Shown: positions 8,902 to 18,495, counted from the first letter of the stretch. The stretch is 64,000 nt of DNA from Flavobacteriaceae bacterium (GCA_029243385.1 JAQWSC010000004.1:62001-126000); one strand, 5' to 3'. Notes: generated by a model from the sequence alone, not told the origin. Translations and numbers: made by a program.

Positions 8902-11601
8902 ATGAAAAACAGCAAACTCACTCAAAAATTTGTATTATTATTCGCTTTTGTTACTTTATTCTCTTGTGTTGAAGATAGTGATTACAGCATTCCCGATCAG
9001 GCAACCGCTTGTGTTGAAACTGACTTAACTGCCAACGCTACCATTGCTGAGGTCAAAGCCTTGTACGACGGTTCAATTGTCCAAATAGAAGAAGATATGG
9101 TCATTGAAGGATTTGTCGTGTCCAACGACCGATCCGGAAACTTTTTCAAAACGCTTCAATTTCAAGATGCAATTGAGAATCCAACCGAAGGGTTTCAAAT
9201 CGACTTGGATGTTAGCGACTTGTACCTAATGTATCCCGTTGGAAGTCGTGTGCTTATTAGCGTTAAAGGCTTATATTTAGAAGACTACAACGGCGTTCTT
9301 AAATTGGGCGGAATTTATGAGCAAAGCAGCGGTTCTATTGCTGTTGGAAGACTGGATGCAGCCCGATGGAAAAACCATGTCTCAGGAACCTGTGATGAAA
9401 TCAAAACAATTACGCCAACGACTACTTCCATTGCAGAAATCACAGATGCAATGATCAACACGCTTATTACCGTTCAAAATACACAAGTTGACGTTTCCAA
9501 CCTTTGCCAAACATATGCAGTTGAGGGCTCCAATACCAATATCAATCTTGTTGACTGTAATGATGACGAATTATTAATGAGAAACAGTGGCTATGCCGAT
9601 TTTTACAACCAAACACTTCCTAGCGGAAGCGGAACCGTTACAGGAGTATTGGGTAAATTTGGAAGCGACTACCAATTATATATTCGTGACACTACAGACG
9701 TTACATTGAACGATACGCGCTGTGACGGAGTAGAATTTACCTGTTCAGCTCCCGAAGCAAATGCTACTATAGAAGACGTAAAAGACACTTATGTAGATAA
9801 TTTGGTGCAAATTTCAGAGAATCTGATTTTTGATGGGACTATTACTGCTAACGATTCAAGTGGAAATTTATACAAACTCGTTTACATTCAAGATGAAACA
9901 GGTGGTATTCGACTGCGTATCAATCAAACTCAATTGTATTTAAGAAATTACAAAGTAGGTCAAAAAATCACTGTTGCTGCGAAAGACCTTTACATTGACG
10001 ATTCCAGCGGTGAGTTGCACTTGGGTGGTTTGTACAATGGTAACATCGGAAACATGGAAGCAAGTGACGTTTACAAGCACGTTTTTATAGGAGATACCAA
10101 TGAGCCCATTGCCCCTGCCGAAATTAGTTTAGATGCATTGTCAGACGATTCTATAGGAATGCTTGTCAAAATCAGCGATGCGCAATTCAGTGATAGTGGA
10201 AATTTTGTAAATGACGGCGATTTCAACACCAACCGAATGCTTTCTGATTGTAGTGCCAATAAAATAATCGTTCGAACCAGTAAATATGCTACTTTTGCAG
10301 AAAAGCCACTTCCTACTGGAAACGGCCCTATTGTTGGTATTTTAGGTAAATTTAATAGTGATTATCAGCTATTATTGCGCTCCCAAAGCGATTATGCCGA
10401 AATGACCAATGCATCCTGTGATATTTATGCCAGTGCGACTGCAAAAACAATTGCCGAAATTAGAGCCATGCATTCTGGAAGCGATGTAACTATTGAAGAC
10501 AATTATGTAATCACAGTAACCGTTACTTCGGACAAGAACACTGGTAATATTTTTTCAAGAAATTTACATGCCCAAGACAGCTCTGCAGGAATCTTGCTTC
10601 GATTTACAGAAGATCACAATATTGAAATCAATCAAGAGATTAAGGTTGCCATAATGGGTACAACGCTTCAAACCTATAGCGGTCTTTTACAAATCAACAA
10701 CATCTCTTTAGGAAATATCGTTACTGAAACAGCAGGCACAGCGCCTAATCCAGTATCAGTAACCCTTGCCGAGGCACTTGCTGGAAACCACGAAAGTCAA
10801 TTGGTAACAATTAGCGGAGTTCAATTCAAATCGGGAACCACCTATTCGGGTTCCAATGCAATTACTGACTGTACGGACGAACTCACGGTGTTTGTAAATG
10901 CTGCAGCCACATTTTCTGGTGACACCTTACCTACTAAAAACGGAGCAATTACAGGAGTAATGTCAGTATTCAATTCACCGCAGTTGTATATAAGAAACAC
11001 CAACGATGTTAACTTTACTGCAGACGCTCTAAGTTGTGGTGGAGGCGGTGGTTCTGGAACAGGGGCGGTTGAAGGTCTTTATTTCTCAGAATATGCCGAA
11101 GGAAGTTCCAACAACAAATACTTGGAAATCTACAACGGATCTACTGAAACGATTGACCTCACGCAATACGCCTATCCGAGTGTATCCAATGCGCCCACAA
11201 CAGTAGGAGAGCATGAATTTTGGAATGAATTTGATGCTGGAGCCACCATTGCTCCCGGAGGATTTTATATCATAGCTCACGGTTCAGCTGATCCAACGAT
11301 TTTAGCCAAAGCGAATGAGACGCACAACTATTTGTCAAACGGTGACGACGGTTATGCCCTGGTTTATGGGTCCGAAAGTAGCTATGATATTGTTGATACC
11401 ATTGGAGATTTTAACGGAGATCCCGGTTCGGGTTGGGATGTAGCGGGTGTATCTACTGCCACCAAAGAACATACGCTTGTCAGAAAAACATCGGTAACCA
11501 AAGGAAATCCCAACTGGACAGCTTCTGCGGGAACCTCAGAAAGTGATTCTGAATGGATTGTTAAAGACCAAAACGATTGGACCAATTTGGGAGTTCGCTA
11601 A
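8902..11601 (+). CDS. Surface lipoprotein with three DUF5689-type repeats and a lamin-tail domain
   Basis: 899 residues with a lipoprotein signal (acylated Cys22 in LFSC). Three homologous blocks follow at about 25-276, 277-506 and 507-720. Each starts with an ATI-EVK/EIRAM motif, contains a GxxxKLxxIQD-like strand and ends in a cysteine-containing segment plus a GVLGKFxSDYQLxxR-like strand. They look like DUF5689, an OB-fold-like domain. After a glycine linker, residues 722-899 form a lamin-tail domain (FSEYAEGSSNNKYLEIYN). Lamin-tail and OB-like modules are known from secreted nucleases such as ExeM, but no nuclease domain is present here. It is probably the surface partner of the TonB receptor 10 bp upstream. 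Confidence 0.8.
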   Translation: MKNSKLTQKFVLLFAFVTLFSCVEDSDYSIPDQATACVETDLTANATIAEVKALYDGSIVQIEEDMVIEGFVVSNDRSGNFFKTLQFQDAIENPTEGFQIDLDVSDLYLMYPVGSRVLISVKGLYLEDYNGVLKLGGIYEQSSGSIAVGRLDAARWKNHVSGTCDEIKTITPTTTSIAEITDAMINTLITVQNTQVDVSNLCQTYAVEGSNTNINLVDCNDDELLMRNSGYADFYNQTLPSGSGTVTGVLGKFGSDYQLYIRDTTDVTLNDTRCDGVEFTCSAPEANATIEDVKDTYVDNLVQISENLIFDGTITANDSSGNLYKLVYIQDETGGIRLRINQTQLYLRNYKVGQKITVAAKDLYIDDSSGELHLGGLYNGNIGNMEASDVYKHVFIGDTNEPIAPAEISLDALSDDSIGMLVKISDAQFSDSGNFVNDGDFNTNRMLSDCSANKIIVRTSKYATFAEKPLPTGNGPIVGILGKFNSDYQLLLRSQSDYAEMTNASCDIYASATAKTIAEIRAMHSGSDVTIEDNYVITVTVTSDKNTGNIFSRNLHAQDSSAGILLRFTEDHNIEINQEIKVAIMGTTLQTYSGLLQINNISLGNIVTETAGTAPNPVSVTLAEALAGNHESQLVTISGVQFKSGTTYSGSNAITDCTDELTVFVNAAATFSGDTLPTKNGAITGVMSVFNSPQLYIRNTNDVNFTADALSCGGGGGSGTGAVEGLYFSEYAEGSSNNKYLEIYNGSTETIDLTQYAYPSVSNAPTTVGEHEFWNEFDAGATIAPGGFYIIAHGSADPTILAKANETHNYLSNGDDGYALVYGSESSYDIVDTIGDFNGDPGSGWDVAGVSTATKEHTLVRKTSVTKGNPNWTASAGTSESDSEWIVKDQNDWTNLGVR

Positions 11602-11692
11602 TGTTTTATTTAAATACTTGATTTCTTTTGTAACATTTACAACGTTTTTTGCGTATAACATACAGAAGCTATAAAAAAGAATCTTTTTTTAA

Positions 11693-12556
11693 ATGAGACA
11701 ACTAAAAATCACCAAACAGGTTACCAATAGGGAAACTGCTTCCTTAGACAAGTATTTACAAGAAATTGGAAAGGTAGACTTGATTACCGCCGAACAAGAG
11801 GTAGAATTGGCACAACGCATCAAGGCGGGTGACCAAGTTGCCTTGGAAAAATTGACCAAAGCCAATTTGCGTTTTGTGGTTTCAGTGGCCAAACAATATC
11901 AAAACCAAGGGCTTACCCTTCCTGACCTAATCAACGAAGGAAATTTGGGGCTCATAAAGGCAGCCAAACGTTTTGATGAAACACGTGGGTTTAAATTTAT
12001 TTCCTATGCCGTATGGTGGATTCGTCAATCCATCCTTCAAGCTTTGGCCGAACAATCGCGAATTGTTCGTTTGCCGCTAAACAAAATTGGTTCGATTAAT
12101 AAAATTAATAAAATGTATGCCTTTTTGGAGCAAGCGCACGAGCGCGTTCCTTCGGCTGAGGAAATTGCCAAAGAATTGGATATGACAGTTTCTGATGTCA
12201 AAGAATCCATGAAAAACTCAGGCCGTCATGTATCTATGGATGCACCTCTTGTGGAAGGAGAAGATTCTAACTTATACGACGTATTGCGAAGTGGAGAATC
12301 TCCCAACCCCGACCGTGTTTTGCTACACGAATCGTTGCGTACCGAAATTGAACGTGCGCTAGAAACCCTTACTCCTAGAGAAGCAGACGTAGTGCGTTTG
12401 TATTTTGGTCTCGGAAATCAACATCCTATGACTTTGGAAGAAATTGGAGAAACTTTTGATTTGACCCGAGAACGCGTGCGACAAATTAAAGAAAAAGCCA
12501 TTCGAAGGTTGAAACATACCTCACGAAGTAAAATATTAAAAACCTATTTGGGATAA
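11693..12556 (+). CDS. rpoD: Primary RNA polymerase sigma factor RpoD (sigma-70, Bacteroidota type)
   Basis: 287 residues, the usual short Bacteroidota form without region 1.1. Region 1.2 ([22 protein letters not shown]), the region 2.3/2.4 core-binding and -10 recognition helix ([15 protein letters not shown]), region 3 and region 4.2 ([27 protein letters not shown]) are all present. It directs housekeeping transcription from the TTG/TAnnTTTG promoters seen across this window. Monocistronic: preceded by a 91-bp spacer and followed by a strong hairpin terminator. Confidence 0.97.
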   Translation: MRQLKITKQVTNRETASLDKYLQEIGKVDLITAEQEVELAQRIKAGDQVALEKLTKANLRFVVSVAKQYQNQGLTLPDLINEGNLGLIKAAKRFDETRGFKFISYAVWWIRQSILQALAEQSRIVRLPLNKIGSINKINKMYAFLEQAHERVPSAEEIAKELDMTVSDVKESMKNSGRHVSMDAPLVEGEDSNLYDVLRSGESPNPDRVLLHESLRTEIERALETLTPREADVVRLYFGLGNQHPMTLEEIGETFDLTRERVRQIKEKAIRRLKHTSRSKILKTYLG

Positions 12557-12562
12557 AGCAAC

Positions 12563-12590
12563 AAACTCCGATATATTCGGAGTTTTTTTT
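12563..12590 (+). terminator. Intrinsic terminator after rpoD
   Basis: A perfect 9-bp stem, AAACTCCGA (12563-12571) with TCGGAGTTT (12577-12585), a TATAT loop, and a run of eight T from 12583. It lies 7 bp after the rpoD stop codon. Confidence 0.9.
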
Positions 12591-12596
12591 ATTCCT

Positions 12597-12604
12597 TATT
12601 TTTG
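12597..12604 (+). promoter_or_regulatory. -7 promoter element for rpe
   Basis: TATTTTTG fits TAnnTTTG, 20 bp before the rpe ATG and right after the rpoD terminator. The -33 region would overlap the terminator and has no clear TTG. Confidence 0.45.
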
Positions 12605-12624
12605 CACTTTAAAACCATGCATCA

Positions 12625-13287
12625 ATGTCAAAAAAACTCATAGCACCTTCTGTTCTAGCCGCAGATTTCGCAAACCTTCAACGAGATATCGAAATGGTAA
12701 ACCATAGCCAAGCCGATTGGTTTCATATTGATGTTATGGACGGAGTTTTTGTTCCCAATATATCTTTTGGAATGCCTGTCATCAAGTCGATGGCAAAACA
12801 CACCCAAAAACCGTTGGACGTACATTTGATGATTGTAAACCCTGACCCATACATTCAAACTTTTGCGGATTTGGGCGCTGACATCCTTACGGTTCACTAC
12901 GAAGCGTGTACACACCTTCATCGAAGCTTACAGGCCATTAAAAATGCGGGTATGAAAGCCGGAGTAGCGCTCAATCCTCATACACCTGTCATTGTTTTGG
13001 AATCCATTATTAAGGAAGTCGATCTGGTATGTATTATGAGTGTCAATCCAGGATTTGGAGGGCAATCGTTTATAGAAAATACGTATGAAAAAGTGCGTCA
13101 ACTTTCCCAACTGATCCAAGAAAAAAAGGCTGCTACAAAAATTGAAATCGACGGAGGCGTAACAGATGTAAATATCCAGAAACTTGTCGAGGCCGGTGCC
13201 GATGTGTTGGTAGCAGGAAGTTTTGTTTTTTCTGCTGAAAATCCAACCCAAACCATCGCGAATTTGGATGCCTTGGCAAATTCCTAA
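12625..13287 (+). CDS. rpe: Ribulose-phosphate 3-epimerase
   Basis: 220 residues, a TIM barrel that interconverts ribulose 5-phosphate and xylulose 5-phosphate in the pentose phosphate pathway. The family signatures are clear: APSVLAADFANL at the N-terminus, FHIDVMDGVFVPNISFG with a metal-binding His and catalytic Asp, VHLMI, MSVNPGFGGQSF, and EIDGGV carrying the second catalytic Asp. Length and start agree with the family. It has its own promoter-like element after the rpoD terminator, and anmK follows 42 bp downstream. Confidence 0.97.
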   Translation: MSKKLIAPSVLAADFANLQRDIEMVNHSQADWFHIDVMDGVFVPNISFGMPVIKSMAKHTQKPLDVHLMIVNPDPYIQTFADLGADILTVHYEACTHLHRSLQAIKNAGMKAGVALNPHTPVIVLESIIKEVDLVCIMSVNPGFGGQSFIENTYEKVRQLSQLIQEKKAATKIEIDGGVTDVNIQKLVEAGADVLVAGSFVFSAENPTQTIANLDALANS

Positions 13288-13329
13288 CCCACTTCTATTT
13301 TTTGAGTATCTTGTATTGCTGTTACAGGC

Positions 13330-14391
13330 ATGGAAGAAAATCGCTTTGTTATCGGTGTAATGAGTGGCACTTCGTTGGATGGAGTCGATCTATGCTATGT
13401 TCGGTTTTCAAAATCCAATATTTCCGATTTTTCTATTCTTCAAGCCACCACAATTCCTTATTCCAAAGAACGTAAGAAAGCACTGCAAGACGCTTTTTTT
13501 GCAAACACTGAGGCACTGAATGCCTTAGACACAAGTTACGGCAAGTGGCTAGGAGAAATGATTGTATCATTTATCCAAAAAAACGGAATTCAAAAAGTAG
13601 ATTGTATTGCCTCTCACGGCCATACCGTTCATCATAGACCCGAAGAAGGATATACGCTGCAAATAGGCTGTGGAGAATCCATTAGCAAAACCACGGGAAT
13701 TACAACCGTTTGTGATTTTAGAACGCAAGATGTTCAGCTTGGCGGCCAGGGTGCTCCATTGGTTCCTATTGGAGATCAGCTTTTGTTTTCAGAATACGAT
13801 GCTTGTTTGAATTTGGGTGGATTTGCCAACATCTCTATGCAAGTAAACGGCAAACGCATTGCCTACGACATCTGTCCTGTCAATGTGATGCTCAACCGTT
13901 GGGCACAACAATTGGGAGCTTTGTATGACAAAAACGGTCAAATGGCTCGTAAAGGAGTCATGAGCTCAGACCTTCTCAAATCATTGGAGTCCATTCAGTT
14001 TTATTCTGAGGAACCGCCAAAATCCTTGGGTATTGAATTTGTTGAAAATACGGTAATGCCCATTATTAATAATAAAACTCTTTCTCCTCACGATTTACTT
14101 AGCACTTGGATAGAACATTGCGCTCTAAGAATCAGTGCTGAGTTGCCTGCCCACAAAAGCCACCGAACCCTCATTACGGGTGGTGGCGCTTTTAACACCT
14201 ACTTAATTGAGCGATTGAAAGAAAAAACAACCCATCAACTCTTTATCCCTAACGCTTTGTTGGTCAATTACAAAGAAGCCTTGATTTTTGCATTATTGGG
14301 ACTCCTAAAAATAACAGGTAAAGACAATTGTTTGGCCTCAGTAACAGGTGCTGAAAAAGATCATAGTTCGGGAAAAATTTATATTACCTAA
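13330..14391 (+). CDS. anmK: Anhydro-N-acetylmuramic acid kinase
   Basis: 353 residues. The ATPase motif MSGTSLDGVD is at 11-20, followed by SHGHTVHH, DFRTQDVQLGGQGAPLVP and a C-terminal LITGGGAFN. AnmK phosphorylates and hydrolyses 1,6-anhydro-MurNAc to MurNAc 6-phosphate, recycling peptidoglycan turnover products in the cytoplasm. It lies 42 bp after rpe. The next gene, a DUF885 lipoprotein, starts 38 bp downstream. Confidence 0.95.
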   Translation: MEENRFVIGVMSGTSLDGVDLCYVRFSKSNISDFSILQATTIPYSKERKKALQDAFFANTEALNALDTSYGKWLGEMIVSFIQKNGIQKVDCIASHGHTVHHRPEEGYTLQIGCGESISKTTGITTVCDFRTQDVQLGGQGAPLVPIGDQLLFSEYDACLNLGGFANISMQVNGKRIAYDICPVNVMLNRWAQQLGALYDKNGQMARKGVMSSDLLKSLESIQFYSEEPPKSLGIEFVENTVMPIINNKTLSPHDLLSTWIEHCALRISAELPAHKSHRTLITGGGAFNTYLIERLKEKTTHQLFIPNALLVNYKEALIFALLGLLKITGKDNCLASVTGAEKDHSSGKIYIT

Positions 14392-14429
14392 TTTTTTTTA
14401 ACTTCACTTCAACTTTTAAATCCCTAGTC

Positions 14430-16208
14430 ATGAATTATTTAAAAATTGTATTATTTACCGTTTTCCTCTCATTGCTATCTTGTCAAAACAATCCAAAAGA
14501 CAACTCAAAAAATATACAAGAAGCATTTCACAGTGCCTTGGAAGCCTATTATCAAAAATCGCTAAAGCTGTACCCGTTGAGTGCAACCTATCAGGGTGAC
14601 TATCGATACAACAACCAGTTACCTAATTATTTGACTCCAGAATTTAAGGATCGTGAAAACTCTTTTTATACTTTTTACAAAGAAGAAATGAATCGATTCA
14701 ACGACGAGAGCTTGTCGGAAGAAGATGTACTCAGTAAAAAAGTATTGCTATGGGAGTGCGAAACCAATCTTAAACGACTGACTTTCGAGCAAGAACTCAC
14801 ACCCATCAATCAAATGTGGACCTTGCAACTCACTATGGGGCAACTTGCAGGTGGAACCTCAGCGCAGCCTTTTAAGACTGTTAAAGATTATGAAAATTGG
14901 CTCGAAAGAGTAGATGCCTATTTGGAATGGATGCGATCTGCTGAAGACCGTATGCGCGAAGGAATCCAAAAAGGAGTTGTTTTACCAAAATCTTTAATTA
15001 AAAAAGTGGTCCCGCAACTGCAAAGCCTTACCAACACCAATATAGAAGAACATTTGTTTTACAGTCCAGTAAAAAAATTCCCTGACACTTTTAGCGAAAA
15101 AGACAAAAAACAGCTGACTGAAAAATACACTCACATGGTTTCCCAAAAAATAATTCCAGCTTACCGTCAATTGGCAGCTTTTATGGACAATGAATACATG
15201 AAAAATGGAAGGGGCAGCAGCGGAATTGGAGCGTTTGATTTTGGAAGCCGTTATTACGATTATTCCATACAACTTTATACCACAACCCGCATGACTGCCG
15301 ATGAAATTCATCAGTTGGGATTGAACGAAGTGGCTCGCATTTCAAAAGAAATGGAAGCCGTCAAAAAACAAGTGGGATATGAGGGAGATTTAAAATCGTT
15401 TTTTAATCATGTACGCGGTTTGGAAAAGTTGATTCCATTTACAGATCCGCAGCAAGTAGTTGATAACTTCAATGCAATTCATAAAAAGATGAAGTCTCGT
15501 GTCGATGCGCTTTTTGAATTACAGCCAAAAACCAAATTTGAAGTTCGCCGTACCGAAGCTTTCAGAGAAGCATCGGCTAGTGCAGAATACAGCCCTGGAT
15601 CGTTGGACGGAACACGACCGGGTATTTTTTACGTTCCTATTCCAGATGTAACCCAATACAATGTGTTCTCGGACGAAGACTTGTTTTTGCATGAAGCAAT
15701 TCCCGGGCATCATTTTCAAATTTCGCTACAACAAGAAAATACTGCACTTCCCTCCTTTCGAAAATCGCTTTGGTATAGCTCTTACGGAGAAGGATGGGCG
15801 TTGTATTGTGAATCGTTGGGAAAAGAATTGGGCTTATACGATGATCCGTATCAGTATTTTGGAATGTTGAGTGCTGAAATGCACCGAGCGATTCGTTTGG
15901 TTGTGGATACAGGCATTCACACTCAAGGATGGTCGCGTGAAAAAGCCATACAATATTCTTTGGATAACGAAGCCGAATCAGAGGCAAGTATTATTTCTGA
16001 AATCGAACGCTATATGGCCAACCCTGGGCAAGCACTTTCATATAAAATTGGACAGCTTAAAATATTGGAATTGCGAAAAAAAGCTACTGAAACTTTGGGC
16101 GATGGGTTTGATATCAAAGAGTTTCATGCCAAAGTATTGGAATCGGGTTGCATTCCGCTTCAACTTTTGGAAAACAAAATTAATAGTTGGATTGCCACTA
16201 AAAAATAG
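14430..16208 (+). CDS. DUF885-family lipoprotein, putative zinc metallopeptidase
   Basis: 592 residues. The lipoprotein signal ends at Cys18 (LSLLSCQN). The body is alpha-helical and carries HEAIPGHHFQ at about residues 421-430, an HExxxGHH motif like that of the zinc carboxypeptidase-like DUF885 family. A conserved YGEGWALYCESLG follows about 30 residues later and supplies the candidate third ligand Glu. The protein should sit on the periplasmic face of a membrane and hydrolyse peptides. Family members are known, but the substrate of this subgroup is not. Confidence 0.8.
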   Translation: MNYLKIVLFTVFLSLLSCQNNPKDNSKNIQEAFHSALEAYYQKSLKLYPLSATYQGDYRYNNQLPNYLTPEFKDRENSFYTFYKEEMNRFNDESLSEEDVLSKKVLLWECETNLKRLTFEQELTPINQMWTLQLTMGQLAGGTSAQPFKTVKDYENWLERVDAYLEWMRSAEDRMREGIQKGVVLPKSLIKKVVPQLQSLTNTNIEEHLFYSPVKKFPDTFSEKDKKQLTEKYTHMVSQKIIPAYRQLAAFMDNEYMKNGRGSSGIGAFDFGSRYYDYSIQLYTTTRMTADEIHQLGLNEVARISKEMEAVKKQVGYEGDLKSFFNHVRGLEKLIPFTDPQQVVDNFNAIHKKMKSRVDALFELQPKTKFEVRRTEAFREASASAEYSPGSLDGTRPGIFYVPIPDVTQYNVFSDEDLFLHEAIPGHHFQISLQQENTALPSFRKSLWYSSYGEGWALYCESLGKELGLYDDPYQYFGMLSAEMHRAIRLVVDTGIHTQGWSREKAIQYSLDNEAESEASIISEIERYMANPGQALSYKIGQLKILELRKKATETLGDGFDIKEFHAKVLESGCIPLQLLENKINSWIATKK

Positions 16209-16297
16209 AGCAATCAGCAAAGGCTTTGTTTGCTGTAATCAAAAAAAATATTATAGTATATTAGCTAGCGAAACGCACCCAAATCGATTCTACAATC

Positions 16298-16411
16298 ATG
16301 AAAAACCTACAATACAAACACAACTTTTACGACTATCTATCCATTGCCAAAGCAGTCATTGTTTTTGACAAAGGCTTCATTGGCTTCTACCTAAAACTAA
16401 AAAACATATAG
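16298..16411 (+). CDS. Possible 37-residue small protein
   Basis: An ATG-initiated frame of 37 codons, rich in Lys, Tyr and Phe (begins MKNLQYKHNFYDYL, ends in FYLKLKNI). It fills the end of a 205-bp gap and stops two bases before the ATG of the aspartyl-protease-like gene, a spacing that would allow translational coupling. There is no recognisable domain, signal peptide or clear promoter. It could be a leader peptide, a remnant of a lost gene, or chance. Confidence 0.25.
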   Translation: MKNLQYKHNFYDYLSIAKAVIVFDKGFIGFYLKLKNI

Positions 16412-16413
16412 CA

Positions 16414-16962
16414 ATGAAGAAAACAAGAAATTACATTAAAACACTAATCATTTTATTGATATATATCTCCTGTGACTCAAGTTCCTGCGGGACAACTGAG
16501 AAAATAGACGGCCAAAAATTTAATCTTGAAAATTATCTTACCAAAGCTGGATTTATGAAGATAAAAATGGAAAAAATGACATCAGGGCACTTGTATTTGT
16601 TTGGACAACTCAATGGAGTTGAGGGGAGTTTTATTTTAGATACTGGTGCAGGAGCGACAGTAATAGAAGAAAAGAATAAGGATAAATTTAAAATGAACAC
16701 ACAAAGTGCTGAAGAAAAAGCAACTGGTGTGGGTGGAACAGAAATACAAATGCAAGCTTCCTATGAAAACACGTTCAAAATAGAAAGTCTTGAATGGACA
16801 AAACAAAACCTATTGCTCATGGATTTAGATTATATCAATAATGCTATTGAAAATATGGGATTTGATAAAGTTGATGGAATTATTGGTTCCGATATTTTGA
16901 CTGACAGAGAAGCTATCATTGATTATTCAAACTTAATCTTGTACTTAAAAAAACACTGTTGA
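16414..16962 (+). CDS. Retropepsin-like aspartyl protease lipoprotein
   Basis: 182 residues. The N-terminus is a likely lipoprotein signal with Cys20 (IYISC), although the residue at -3 is a Tyr and so not ideal. The catalytic triplet DTGAGAT begins at Asp76 in FILDTGAGATVI, and a later DGIIGSDIL block matches the second half of single-domain retropepsin-like folds, which act as dimers. The family is widespread as periplasmic or membrane-bound proteases of unknown target. Neighbours give no further clue. It is more AT-rich than the flanking genes. Confidence 0.7.
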   Translation: MKKTRNYIKTLIILLIYISCDSSSCGTTEKIDGQKFNLENYLTKAGFMKIKMEKMTSGHLYLFGQLNGVEGSFILDTGAGATVIEEKNKDKFKMNTQSAEEKATGVGGTEIQMQASYENTFKIESLEWTKQNLLLMDLDYINNAIENMGFDKVDGIIGSDILTDREAIIDYSNLILYLKKHC

Positions 16963-17026
16963 TTCGAAAAAAAATAAATTACATCAAAAAAATGTACCTT
17001 TACCGACAATAATCAACTAACCTAAA

Positions 17027-17509
17027 ATGGTATCATCTCACCCAATTGAATCCCAACTAAAATCCCTAGGATTTGGAATATCACAAAAAGACTTTGATCG
17101 TCCTTGGGGCGGTTTTTTGGTCATCGACGAAACCCAAGCCCAAGCTTTTTCGGACTACTTTTTTGATGGATTGGATATAAACTCACTAAAAATTGGCGGT
17201 AAATTAAGCCCAAAGATTTTAATCGTTCAACCCGAAGCACGACTTTCGTGGCAATACCACCATCGAAGAGCTGAAATCTGGAGAGTTTATCAAGGTACAG
17301 TTGGCATCATTCGTTCTGACGACGATACCCAAAAAGAAGTAAAACACTATTCTGAAGGCGATCAAATAAAGCTATCACAAGGGGAACGTCATCGCTTGAT
17401 AGGATTGGATAAAGAAGCTATTATTGCTGAAATATGGCAACATACCGATCCTGAGAATCCGTCGGATGAAAACGATATTGTAAGGGTTCAAGATGATTTT
17501 GGTCGATAA
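17027..17509 (+). CDS. Cupin protein related to type II phosphomannose isomerase
   Basis: 160 residues, one cupin domain. Motifs typical of mannose-6-phosphate isomerase type II tails and similar flavobacterial proteins are present: DRPWGGF near the start, WQYHHRRAEIW providing the metal-binding His/Glu, HRLIGLDKE, and the terminal IVRVQDDFGR. It may isomerise or epimerise a sugar phosphate, but the exact reaction is not established. It converges on a sugar nucleotidyltransferase gene with only 9 bp between stops, consistent with a role in sugar activation. Confidence 0.65.
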   Translation: MVSSHPIESQLKSLGFGISQKDFDRPWGGFLVIDETQAQAFSDYFFDGLDINSLKIGGKLSPKILIVQPEARLSWQYHHRRAEIWRVYQGTVGIIRSDDDTQKEVKHYSEGDQIKLSQGERHRLIGLDKEAIIAEIWQHTDPENPSDENDIVRVQDDFGR

Positions 17510-17518
17510 TAGTTAGAG

Positions 17519-18427
17519 CTACCACAATTTCGTAGGATACACCCCTTGACTTTGTAAATTTTGAATGGCTGCCTTTACAATTTCTTTGTCTTCTTGGTAG
17601 GTTACCCCAAACCATTGTGCATTGGACTTTAACACCTTAACAGAGGCTATTCCAGAATTCAAAATTTCATTTACCACAGTAGGAATATAAAATTCGGCTT
17701 TGAGGTTGTCTGTATTGTCCTCCAAAAACTGATCGAAAAGCGCTTGTCCAAATTCAAAACATTTGGGGGTAAATCCCCAAAAGTTCATAGAAACTATGGT
17801 ATCTTCAGCAATAGGAACAAAATTTCCAAAGTCATCCTTTCGAACGAGCCCGTCTGCAACTTTTTCAATATGAGTTCGCTCGGTAACGTCAATTAAAAAT
17901 CCGTTTGAGTCCAAACGACACTCCCCTCTTGAAACATAGCCATGATCAGAAACGGTATTCTTTAAAAAATAAGCCATGGAAGAAAATTCATAGGAATTTT
18001 TGTCAGTTTGAATCAATTGGCTGGCCATTACTTCAAAGGCTTCTTTTCCATAGAAATCGTCTGCATTGATTACTGCAAAGTTTTCGGTGACTTTGTCTTT
18101 GGCCATCAATAAGGCATGACCAGTTCCCCAAGGCTTTGTTCGTTGAGGATTTTGAAAGGCTTTGGGCACACAATCTAGTTCTTGAAATACATAAGCGACC
18201 TCGGCTTTTCCTTTTAGTTTTTCATCAAACACACTTCGGAGTTCAGTTTCAATATTTTTTCGAATCACAAATACAAATTTTCCAAATCCGGCTTGAAGAG
18301 CGTCATGGACAGAAAAATCCATGATGGTAGCACCGTGATTTGTAAAGGTGTCTAATTGTTTCAATCCGCCATATCGACTTCCGACTCCAGCGGCTAAAAT
18401 GACAAGTGTGGGTTTATTTTTAATCAT
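17519..18427 (-). CDS. Sugar-phosphate nucleotidyltransferase family protein
   Basis: 302 residues with an N-terminal NTP-transferase Rossmann-like domain. The signature LAAGVGSRYGGLKQ is at 11-24 and binds the nucleotide triphosphate; WGTGHALLMAKD and INADDFYG provide the sugar and metal site. The C-terminal 100 residues are less typical. Enzymes of this fold make NDP-sugars from sugar 1-phosphates; the sugar and base are not deducible. It has its own well-formed promoter (18496-18525). Confidence 0.75.
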   Translation of the reverse strand: MIKNKPTLVILAAGVGSRYGGLKQLDTFTNHGATIMDFSVHDALQAGFGKFVFVIRKNIETELRSVFDEKLKGKAEVAYVFQELDCVPKAFQNPQRTKPWGTGHALLMAKDKVTENFAVINADDFYGKEAFEVMASQLIQTDKNSYEFSSMAYFLKNTVSDHGYVSRGECRLDSNGFLIDVTERTHIEKVADGLVRKDDFGNFVPIAEDTIVSMNFWGFTPKCFEFGQALFDQFLEDNTDNLKAEFYIPTVVNEILNSGIASVKVLKSNAQWFGVTYQEDKEIVKAAIQNLQSQGVYPTKLW

Positions 18428-18495
18428 AAACTAATTTGTATGCTATTGATTTACTACTTCAAAAAGACAAACTTCTGGTCTTTTAGTTCAGCACT

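Noticed and set aside
15871-16368. A 165-codon open frame overlapping the end of the DUF885 gene
   Set aside because: Most of it lies out of frame inside a well-supported gene and shows no recognisable domain; only the independent 37-codon frame at 16298 was kept, at low confidence.
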